Source: Clostridium sp. (lineage in GTDB: Bacteria > Bacillota > Clostridia > Lachnospirales > Lachnospiraceae). Taken from it: a stretch of DNA of 64,000 nt. Under the pieces are notes generated by a model. It saw nothing but the letters and a program-made list of their open reading frames with translations. It made no database searches and was not told where the DNA came from. The stretch spans positions 38,014 to 102,013 of the forward strand of contig JAMPFU010000008.1 of the NCBI GenBank assembly GCA_023664385.1, written 5' to 3'. Both the position numbers and the translations under genes were made by a program. Positions 44,331 to 51,111 of this stretch are shown here, in pieces (positions within the stretch are counted from its first letter, which is position 1; every line of letters starts with the position of its first letter).

Positions 44331-45185
44331 ATGAACTGGGTTAAAATCATCGAGGATGCCATTTGCTACATTGAGGAACATATTACGGAGGATTTAACGG
44401 TAAGCAGGATAGCCAAAGAAGTGAATATATCCGCATTTTACTTTCAAAGAGGCTTTTCCGTGCTGTGCGGGTATACCGTTGGAGAATATATCCGTATGAG
44501 ACGATTATCCCTTGCAGGAAATGAATTGCTTTCATCAGACAGTAAGGTAATTGATTTGGCAATGAAGTATGGTTATGATTCACCTGACAGCTTCACGAAA
44601 GCATTTATACGGTTTCATGGCAGCTCACCGACGGATGTAAGGCGTAATGGTGCAATACTGAAAGCATTTGCTCCGTTACATATTAAATTATCATTAGATG
44701 GAGGTAGCGTAATGGAATACAGAATAGAAGAAAAAGCAGCGTTTCAGGTAATGGGTCTGTCGCAGGAATTTTCGTATGAAAGTGCAAACGCGGATATTCC
44801 AAAATATTGGGATGCGGTTGTTCTTCAGGCAAAGGAAAGACCTGTGATGGGAATGTATGGGGTCTGCTTTGATGAGGAAATGGCGGGCAATCAATTCCGT
44901 TACATGGTTGCGGATGATTTTATTGCCGGTCAGGCAGAGGAAAAGGGACTGGAGGTTTATGATATTCCTGCACATACGTGGGCTGTTTTTCCGTGTCGCG
45001 GGGCTATGCCGTTGCCATTACAGGAGGTAAACCGCAAAATTTTTTCTGAGTGGCTTCCTGCAAGCAGCTACGAGATTGCCGAGGGCTACAACATTGAGTA
45101 TTACAGCAACCCTGCCGATTATAAAAACGGCATGCAGGATTCTGAATATTACTCGGAGGTGTGGATACCAGTAAAGAAAAAATAA
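44331..45185 (+). CDS. AraC-family regulator with GyrI-like effector domain
   Basis: 284 aa. The N-terminal double HTH spans residues 8-105: EDLTVSRIAKEVNISAFYFQ, YTVGEYIRMRRLSLAGNELL, VIDLAMKYGYDSPDSFTKAF, the usual AraC/XylS signature. Residues about 125-284 form a GyrI-like effector domain (MEYRIEEKAAFQVMGLSQEF, YDIPAHTWAVFPCRG, YYSEVWIPVKKK). Together these resemble Rob/MarA-type sensors of lipophilic or toxic compounds. GGAGG precedes the ATG. Confidence 0.92.
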   Translation: MNWVKIIEDAICYIEEHITEDLTVSRIAKEVNISAFYFQRGFSVLCGYTVGEYIRMRRLSLAGNELLSSDSKVIDLAMKYGYDSPDSFTKAFIRFHGSSPTDVRRNGAILKAFAPLHIKLSLDGGSVMEYRIEEKAAFQVMGLSQEFSYESANADIPKYWDAVVLQAKERPVMGMYGVCFDEEMAGNQFRYMVADDFIAGQAEEKGLEVYDIPAHTWAVFPCRGAMPLPLQEVNRKIFSEWLPASSYEIAEGYNIEYYSNPADYKNGMQDSEYYSEVWIPVKKK

Positions 45186-45280
45186 TAGATGGTAAATGCA
45201 TTAGCACATGATAAACCACTGGAATACACAAGCTTGTATCTGGATAAAGAAATGCAGGCTTGATGAATGTGGAGGATGGG

Positions 45281-45384
45281 TAATAATGTTATGGGAACCC
45301 TTGCAGGTCTCAAGATAGACTTGCAGGGGTTTTTTAATTGGAGTTAAATGGTGTTGGATAATTTCGGTAAGGATTGTTGTTATG
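45281..45384. repeat. dispersed repeat copy A containing a terminator
   Basis: AACCC-TTGCAGGTCT pairs with AGACTTGCAGGGGTT (45296-45331) and is followed by TTTTT. The flanking GTTATGGGAACCCTT, GTTGGATAATTT-GGTAAGG and ATTGTT-TTATG recur in copy B. It acts as a plausible terminator for the AraC gene. 45385-45500 is otherwise AT-rich spacer. Confidence 0.75.
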
Positions 45385-45476
45385 GTATTGATAGAAATTT
45401 TTAATATTGTATATAAAGCAATGAATGAGCAGAATTTAGTTTAATGAAATATAACAAATTTTTATATTACACAAGT

Positions 45477-45540
45477 ATTTAGATTTTTTTCTAAATAGTT
45501 ATTGACTTTAAAATCATCAACCATTATAATCTATTTAGAT
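45477..45540 (+). promoter_or_regulatory. promoter and operator of the sdpR-sdpI operon
   Basis: TTGACT (45502-45507), a 17-bp spacer and TATAAT (45525-45530) form a strong promoter. Dyads surround it: ATTTAGA-n6-TCTAAAT (45477-45496) upstream and CTAAATAG (45491-45498) facing CTATTTAG (45531-45538) downstream. They fit an operator for the ArsR-type SdpR repressor. Confidence 0.75.
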
Positions 45541-45579
45541 ATATATCAAAATACTATCGGTGAGGTGATTGGTTTGGGA

Positions 45580-45855
45580 ATGTCGGAAACCTTAAAAGCA
45601 ATTAGTGATCCTGTCAGGAGAGAAATACTGGAATTATTAAAAGATGGAAGGAAAACTGCAGGAGAAATATCAAGCTGTTTCGATTTAACAGGAGCTACAG
45701 TTTCTTATCATTTATCAAACTTAAAAAAAGCAAATCTTATCACTGAAACAAAACAGAAAAACTTTATATTTTATGAATTAAACAGTTCTGTATTTGAAGA
45801 TGTGTTAGTGTGGATTTATAAGCTGGGAGGAAATAAAGATGGAAAAGAAAGATAG
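45580..45855 (+). CDS. sdpR: ArsR-family autorepressor, SdpR-like
   Basis: 91 aa. MSETLKAISDPVRREILELL, KDGRKTAGEISSCFDLTGAT, VSYHLSNLKKANLI and FYELNSSVFEDVLVWIYKLG align by eye with B. subtilis SdpR. Starts at ATG 45580; TTG 45574 (closer to the GAGGTG site) is an alternative. It overlaps sdpI by 17 bp. In B. subtilis SdpR is held inactive at the membrane by SdpI when the SDP toxin is sensed. Confidence 0.85.
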   Translation: MSETLKAISDPVRREILELLKDGRKTAGEISSCFDLTGATVSYHLSNLKKANLITETKQKNFIFYELNSSVFEDVLVWIYKLGGNKDGKER

Positions 45856-46381
45856 AAACAAATTGATTATAACTGTGCTTGTATGCTTATTGCCAATGAT
45901 ATTAGGTGCCGTTTTATATAATAGGTTGCCAGAGCAAATGCCAATACATTTTACTACTAACGATAATCCGGATAATTATGCACATAAAAATTTTGCACTG
46001 TTTGGAATGCCGGTAATTCTGGCTATTGTTCAGGTAATCTGTATGATTAGTACAACGCATAAACTAAAAAATAAAGAAAAACCTAGAATTGCAAAAATAA
46101 TGGAATGGTTTATTCCGATTCTTACTGTATTATTATACATTATCATGGTAGAGTTTGCTTTAGGAAGTGGTATTTATGTTGGGAAATGTATATGCTTAAT
46201 TTTAGGAATCCTGTTTATGGTAATAGGAAATTATCTTCCTAAAATGAGTTATGATGCTGCCAAAGGTGTAATGCATCCAATGCCCAGCAATGAAAAAACA
46301 TTTAGAAAAATGGTTAGAATTATGGGATATTCATTTATTGTCATAGGACTGTTTTTCCTTGTTATGATTGTTTGGGTTTAG
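45839..46381 (+). CDS. sdpI: SdpI-family membrane immunity protein
   Basis: 180 aa with about five to six hydrophobic segments. The first holds the family start KLIITVLVCLLPMILGAVLY followed by NRLPEQMPIHFTTNDNPDNY, the DUF1648 motif; the C-terminal SdpI domain has MVIGNYLPKM and RIMGYSFIVIGLFFLVMIVW. It protects against the SDP peptide and signals to SdpR in Bacillus. No sdpABC toxin genes are visible, so it may act against outside toxins. GGGAGG precedes the ATG. Confidence 0.87.
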   Translation: MEKKDRNKLIITVLVCLLPMILGAVLYNRLPEQMPIHFTTNDNPDNYAHKNFALFGMPVILAIVQVICMISTTHKLKNKEKPRIAKIMEWFIPILTVLLYIIMVEFALGSGIYVGKCICLILGILFMVIGNYLPKMSYDAAKGVMHPMPSNEKTFRKMVRIMGYSFIVIGLFFLVMIVWV

Positions 46382-46418
46382 AAAGCAGAGGGGAAATGAT
46401 GACACGATAACTTGGTAT

Positions 46419-46706
46419 TTATTCTGCTGTTCCATGGTCTGCCGCCTCCTTGATTGCATTACGCATCATTGTGGTTACTTCATCAATGGAATAGCCTTTG
46501 CTGCCACGCATTCTGTCCTCCTCAACTGCCAAAAGTTCCTCTCGGAGCTTTAACATTTTTTCCCTGCGGTTATAAGTCCCAATATCCATCACCACCAAAT
46601 CCCCCTCACCGTTCTTGGTAAGGAAAACCGGCTCTTTGGTCTTTCTGCACTGCTCGGCAATCTCGTTATAATTCTGTCTGATTGCTGCTGATGGACGAAT
46701 ATTCAT
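46419..46706 (-). CDS. orphan Phd/YefM-type antitoxin
   Basis: 95 aa. MNIRPSAAIRQNYNEIAEQC, EPVFLTKNGEGDLVVMDIGT and NRREKMLKLREELL match Phd/YefM antitoxins, N-terminal DNA-binding part and C-terminal toxin-neutralising helix. GGAGG lies 7 bases before the ATG. No RelE/YoeB-type toxin follows downstream (the gene converges with sdpI) or is seen upstream, so it is solitary here. Confidence 0.85.
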   Translation of the reverse strand: MNIRPSAAIRQNYNEIAEQCRKTKEPVFLTKNGEGDLVVMDIGTYNRREKMLKLREELLAVEEDRMRGSKGYSIDEVTTMMRNAIKEAADHGTAE

Positions 46707-46748
46707 AACGACACCTCCTTGAATCAACAGTAGTAATATTCTATCCAT

Positions 46749-47149
46749 ATTCTATCCGTTTCATGCAATGAAGTCAACATGAGTATGATATGTTGATAGT
46801 GTGGGTTTATAATGATTTATAAAAAAACCACCACTGATTTAGCCTGTGATGGATTTTAATATCCTATTTGGTTTGGTAATGATTTTATGGGAACCCTTGA
46901 AGGTCTTAGGATGGACTTGTAGGGGTTCTTTTAACAGAAACGTAATAGAAATTAAGTTGTGGTGGATAATTTTGGTAAGGATTGTTATAATGAAATAAGA
47001 TGGATGCGTTAATGTCTAGATTTTTTGTTTAGAAATCCCGTAAAATTGGGGAGTTCTATGATAGAAAATGATTGTTGTCTAGAATTTTATGTAGCTGCGA
47101 GACATAGAAAAGGAATTATGAGAGAACATGACCACGAAAGGAAAATAAA
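46749..47149. other. intergenic region holding dispersed repeat copy B
   Basis: No gene. Copy B (46875-46992) repeats copy A: TTATGGGAACCCTTG, AGGTCT, GACTTG-AGGGGTT, GGTGGATAATTTTGGTAAGG and ATTGTTATAATG. Its hairpin AACCC / GGGGTT (46892-46927) precedes CTTTT. The two copies lie about 1.6 kb apart in direct orientation, enclosing sdpR, sdpI and the antitoxin. Confidence 0.8.
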
Positions 47150-47830
47150 ATGTTACATAATGATTTAACTTTTTTTACAAATGAACCAGATAGAAATTTA
47201 TATGAAAGATTCAGCAATATACTGAAAAGTAATACAAAATTTTTTGATGTGTTGGTAGGATATTTTAGAACCAGTGGCTTTTTTAAGATGTATGAAGCCA
47301 TGGAAAGTGTAGAGAAAATTCGTATTCTAGTCGGTCTGAATGTAGATAAATACACAGTTAAAATCATTGATAAGGCAAATATGGAATTGAATTATGATTC
47401 TCCGACAATCAAGCAGGCAACTGAAGTGTTTGGAGCTAGTGTAGAAGATGAATTTGAAAAAACAGAGCCAACATTACAAATAGAACAAGGTGTCAGGACT
47501 TTTGTGGACTGGTTAAAGAATGGGAAAATGGAAATGAGAATGTATATGGAGGCACCGATTCATGCAAAGGTGTATATTATGCGTAAAGATATGGATAAGG
47601 TGCCAGATACATTTGGAAGTGTTATCACAGGCTCTAGCAATTTTTCAGAAGCGGGATTACAGAATAATCTTGAGTTTAATGTGGAATTAAAGGATAGTCG
47701 TGACGTACAGTTTGCCCTTGATAAATTTGAAGAATTGTGGGAAAAGGGTGTGGAGGTGTCAGAGGATTATATCGAAGCAGTCGAGCAGAACACATGGCTT
47801 CGTAATGATATTACCGATAATGTTTTTTGA
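47150..47830 (+). CDS. truncated PLD-domain protein (helicase N terminus)
   Basis: 226 aa. FFDVLVGYFRTSGFFKMYEA, IRILVGLNVDKYTVKIIDKA and the HKD-type site IHAKVYIMRK with ITGSSNFSEAGLQNNLEFNV match the phospholipase D-like front of large SNF2/DEAD helicases found in defence islands. The frame stops after residue 226, and no helicase domain follows; another frame with an unrelated-looking tail overlaps the end. It is a remnant or a short stand-alone version. ATG after GGAAAATAAA, weak ribosome site. Confidence 0.75.
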   Translation: MLHNDLTFFTNEPDRNLYERFSNILKSNTKFFDVLVGYFRTSGFFKMYEAMESVEKIRILVGLNVDKYTVKIIDKANMELNYDSPTIKQATEVFGASVEDEFEKTEPTLQIEQGVRTFVDWLKNGKMEMRMYMEAPIHAKVYIMRKDMDKVPDTFGSVITGSSNFSEAGLQNNLEFNVELKDSRDVQFALDKFEELWEKGVEVSEDYIEAVEQNTWLRNDITDNVF

Positions 47831-48044
47831 GAATGAGGAGGAACAAAAAAGTTTTGAAATGTTATTCAATGAAAAAGATTTGATAGAAACCGTAACTGAT
47901 GAACTTCAAAATAATGCAATTATCCAACATAGGCTAAATATAGAGGAATTTGAATGTAAGGGCAAACCGTGTTGTGGAGTTATGGAGGTTGCTGTGCCAT
48001 ATGAATTATATAAGCGATGGAGAGATAGTGATAGAGTAAATTGA
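47820..48044 (+). pseudogene. fragment of an unrecognised ORF after the PLD gene
   Basis: A frame that overlaps the end of the PLD gene and runs 74 residues (FENEEEQKSFEMLFNEKDLI, QHRLNIEEFECKGKPCCGVM, YELYKRWRDSDRVN) reads like real protein but has no ribosome site of its own. It is probably the tail of another deleted gene, or the same gene frameshifted. Family unknown. Confidence 0.4.
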
Positions 48045-48118
48045 GTTATCTTGTTTAGTGAATTTAACAATGAAAATTATTATTGAGATAAATTATTATG
48101 CAGAAAGGAGGCTTTAAA

Positions 48119-49471
48119 ATGCTTGAAAACCAAAACATTGAATGGAAAGAATCGTGGCGTGATGAATATTTAAAATGGATTTGTGGTTTTGCCAATGCAC
48201 AGGGCGGAAAAATATATATTGGGATAAATGATAGGGGAGAAGTGATAGGACTTTCTGACAGTAAAAGACTGCTAGAGGATATCCCTAATAAGATTCAGAC
48301 CACAATGGGAATTATGGCAGATGTTAATTTATTATCAAAAGATGGAAAAGAGTATATTGAAATAGCAGTATTCCCAAGCAGTTATCCGGTAAATTATAAA
48401 GGTGAATACCATTATAGAAGTGGCAGTACAAAACAGCCGTTGCGGGGCATAGCCTTGACAGAATTTTTGACATCTAAAACAGGGATTAAATGGGAAGATG
48501 CGATTGTTGATGGTGTTCAGGTAGAGGACTTAGATAAAGAAAGTTTCGATATATTCCGACGTGAGGCTGTCCGTAGTAAACGTATGACCAAAGAAGATTT
48601 AAGTATGTCCGACAGGGAATTACTGGATAGTTTAAAATTACTGAAGGGAGACAAATTGACAAGAGCAGCAATTTTGTTGTTCCATAGAACGCCTGATAAA
48701 TGGATGGCAGGAAGTTATACAAAAATAGGAAAGTTTGGGGAAGGTGCCGATCTTCAATATCAGGATGAAGTACATGGCTCTTTATTTATACAAGCTGAGC
48801 GGGTAGTGGATTTGATATATTTGAAATATTTGAAAGCACCCATCACATATGATGAAATGACAAGGATAGAAACATATCCTTTTCCGAAAGAAGCTGTTAG
48901 AGAGGCATTTTACAATGCTTTGGTTCATTCGTGTCGAGTTACGGGTATACCAATTCAAATTAGGATAGAAGATGATGCAATGTATATTAGCAATGATTGC
49001 GTGTTCCCATCCGGTTGGACAGCAGAAACCTTAATGAAAAGGCATCAGTCAAGACCATATAATCCAGCGATAGCAAATGCCTTTTTTCGTGCTGGTTATA
49101 TTGAAAGCTGGGGCAGGGGAATACAAAAGATTTGTGATACTTGTAAGGAGTACGGTATTCCATTGCCAGAGTATATTGTTCATCCTGAAGATATTATGCT
49201 GAAATTGAATGCTTTGGAGGCTGCAAACCAGCAAGATTTAAAATCTCCAAAACATCAAAAAGATGTTTTGGATGATGTTTTGGATGATGTTTTGGAAAAG
49301 AAGGTTTTAGAACTGTTAGAGGCAGATAGGACGATTAAGCAGACCGAAATTGCTAAAGGGCTAAATGTGTCAATAGCATCTGTGCAACGGGTAATGAAAC
49401 GGATGGTTAAACAAGGAAGGATTGAACGCAAAGGCGGTAAGCGTTACGGATATTGGGAAATTCATGAATAG
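48119..49471 (+). CDS. AlbA_2-domain ATP-binding protein with winged helix
   Basis: 450 aa. The N-terminal Schlafen-type AlbA_2 domain (about residues 5-120) has NIEWKESWRDEYLKWICGFA, NAQGGKIYIGINDRGEVIGL and GEYHYRSGSTKQPLRG. A GHKL-like ATP-binding region follows: FPKEAVREAFYNALVHSC, YISNDCVFPSGWTAE, IANAFFRAGYIESWGRG. A helical linker with repeated DDVLDDVL leads to a C-terminal winged helix (TIKQTEIAKGLNVSIASVQR). Common in Clostridia, function unproven; relatives occur near mobile or defence genes. AAGGAGG precedes ATG 48119. Confidence 0.85.
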   Translation: MLENQNIEWKESWRDEYLKWICGFANAQGGKIYIGINDRGEVIGLSDSKRLLEDIPNKIQTTMGIMADVNLLSKDGKEYIEIAVFPSSYPVNYKGEYHYRSGSTKQPLRGIALTEFLTSKTGIKWEDAIVDGVQVEDLDKESFDIFRREAVRSKRMTKEDLSMSDRELLDSLKLLKGDKLTRAAILLFHRTPDKWMAGSYTKIGKFGEGADLQYQDEVHGSLFIQAERVVDLIYLKYLKAPITYDEMTRIETYPFPKEAVREAFYNALVHSCRVTGIPIQIRIEDDAMYISNDCVFPSGWTAETLMKRHQSRPYNPAIANAFFRAGYIESWGRGIQKICDTCKEYGIPLPEYIVHPEDIMLKLNALEAANQQDLKSPKHQKDVLDDVLDDVLEKKVLELLEADRTIKQTEIAKGLNVSIASVQRVMKRMVKQGRIERKGGKRYGYWEIHE

Positions 49472-49481
49472 AATATAAGAA

Positions 49482-49536
49482 AAACAAAACCTCTCCGTTA
49501 TCGGCATATGTGTCGGAAACGGGGAGTTTTTTGTTT
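49482..49536 (+). terminator. terminator of the AlbA_2 gene
   Basis: AAACAAAACCTCTCCGTT pairs with AACGGGGAGTTTTTTGTTT (few mismatches) around a GG-containing loop, with TTTTTT in the right arm. The following 200 bp is AT-rich and without a gene. Confidence 0.65.
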
Positions 49537-49734
49537 CATAGGTTGTTCGTTCCTATGGAACCCTGCCTGAATTTAGTGTGCAGTGCACAAAATGCGGCTT
49601 TTTTTAAAGTAAAAGAGAAATTAATACGCATAAGTACATTTTCAAAAATACATATTTTTTACAATAAATGCCATACTAAATAAAGTTTTTTATTATCTTA
49701 ACAGATTTCAAATAAAGAAAAGAGGATTGCTCGT

Positions 49735-49896
49735 ATGAAATATGTTTGTACGGTATGTGCATATGTGTATGATGAAGATGCAGGAGACCCGGAAAGTGGT
49801 ATTGCACCGGGAACAAAATGGGAAGATGTCCCAGAGGATTATTTGTGTCCCCTTTGCAAAATGGGAAAAGAATATTTTGAGCTACAGGCAGATTAA
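49735..49896 (+). CDS. rubredoxin
   Basis: 53 aa; too short for most automated cut-offs. Two iron-binding CxxC knuckles: [18 protein letters not shown] and [14 protein letters not shown], with the usual [15 protein letters not shown] between. One Fe(Cys)4 site for single-electron transfer. AGAGG lies upstream of the ATG. It sits 14 bp before the oxidoreductase gamma-delta gene, so it is likely a component or electron partner of the same operon. Confidence 0.96.
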   Translation: MKYVCTVCAYVYDEDAGDPESGIAPGTKWEDVPEDYLCPLCKMGKEYFELQAD

Positions 49897-49910
49897 ACAG
49901 GAGGGGTCAG

Positions 49911-51110
49911 ATGGAACCAAAAATTGTACTGCCGGTTACGGATGAAAACGGCTATTATCAAATCCGTCTGGAAAGCATTGGAGGCTTAGGTGCCAATTTA
50001 TGCGGAAAAATGTTAGGAGAGCTTGGAATTAAATATCTCGGCTTAAATAGTGCCAGCTTTTCCAGTTATGGTTCAGAAAAAACGGGAACACCTGTAAAAG
50101 GATTTATCCGTTACAGCCCTGCCGATTTGGATATTAAGCTGCACTCACCCATAAAAAAACCTCACCTGCTTGTCATATTCCATGATGCACTTTTATATGA
50201 TGCGTCTGTGTTAAACGGCTGTGAAGAATATACGGATATCATTGTCAATTCGGTAAATGGAAAAGACAGCTATGAGGCTTTGGAGGGGAAAATCCATCAC
50301 GATGTTTATTTTTTGGACGCCCAAAGGATAGCCATAGAAACGAAATCCCGAATTAATGTTGTTATGCTGGGTGCGATTGCCAAGGTCATGGGATTTGTAG
50401 AGCTGGAACACTTGTATGCAATATGCAGGGACACCCTTGGGAAAAAATACCCTGCGTTTCTTTCACAAAACATGGAAGGAATTAGGAAAGGCTATGAGGA
50501 AGTAACAAAAACACGAAACGCAGAAATAAACAATAAAATAACCGAAAAAGCAACCGAAAAGACAAATCAACAAGAGAATAAGAAAGCGAATGTCAAAACA
50601 CATAAAAAAATAAATGAAAGAATAAAAAACACCGACAGGAAAGCACCTCAAGATAACAATCAGGCTTCGTCCACATGGGGATATGAAGCGGCTCCCATTG
50701 GCGGCATCAATCCATATTTCGGAAATAGCGTTGCAAATGATTTGTCACCGTCCAGGCAAGGCTATTTCCCTATATTTATTCCCGAAAAATGTATTAACTG
50801 CGGGCTGTGTGACACAACCTGTCCTGATATGGTATTCCAATTTCAAAAGGGGGAATTTAAGGGACGGGAAATGATGATAAATAAGGGGCTGGATTATTAC
50901 CATTGCAAAGGTTGTTTGCGATGTGTGGCAGTATGTCCGGTACAGGCATTGGTTCGCGGCGTGGAGGCAGAGCATCCACACAAAAAATATTTCATGCCAA
51001 ATCAGGAGCTTTTGAGAAATCCGCATAATTATGAAAAGGCTGGCTATGATGGTTATATTACATCGGAGGCTTTTCTGACGGAGCAGCGTATAAAAGGAGG
51101 AGAGATCTGA
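49911..51110 (+). CDS. 2-oxoacid:ferredoxin oxidoreductase, gamma-delta fusion
   Basis: 399 aa. The gamma domain (about 1-190) has IRLESIGGLGANLCGKMLGE, GSEKTGTPVKGFIRYSP and a central KSRINVVMLGAIAKVMGF. A Lys/Asn/Glu-rich linker of about 55 residues (190-250: EINNKITEKATEKTNQQE, KKANVKTHKKINERIKN) leads to a ferredoxin-like delta domain with two 4Fe-4S motifs (CINCGLCDTTCP, CKGCLRCVAVCP). This is the PorG/VorG plus PorD part. AGGAGG-type site before ATG 49911; ends 1 bp before the alpha-beta gene. Confidence 0.9.
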   Translation: MEPKIVLPVTDENGYYQIRLESIGGLGANLCGKMLGELGIKYLGLNSASFSSYGSEKTGTPVKGFIRYSPADLDIKLHSPIKKPHLLVIFHDALLYDASVLNGCEEYTDIIVNSVNGKDSYEALEGKIHHDVYFLDAQRIAIETKSRINVVMLGAIAKVMGFVELEHLYAICRDTLGKKYPAFLSQNMEGIRKGYEEVTKTRNAEINNKITEKATEKTNQQENKKANVKTHKKINERIKNTDRKAPQDNNQASSTWGYEAAPIGGINPYFGNSVANDLSPSRQGYFPIFIPEKCINCGLCDTTCPDMVFQFQKGEFKGREMMINKGLDYYHCKGCLRCVAVCPVQALVRGVEAEHPHKKYFMPNQELLRNPHNYEKAGYDGYITSEAFLTEQRIKGGEI

Positions 51111-51111
51111 C

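Noticed and set aside
49261..49300. Short GATGTTTTGGAT repeats near the AlbA_2 winged helix
   Set aside because: Only a helical linker (DDVLDDVL) micro-repeat; too short to be a regulatory or mobile element.
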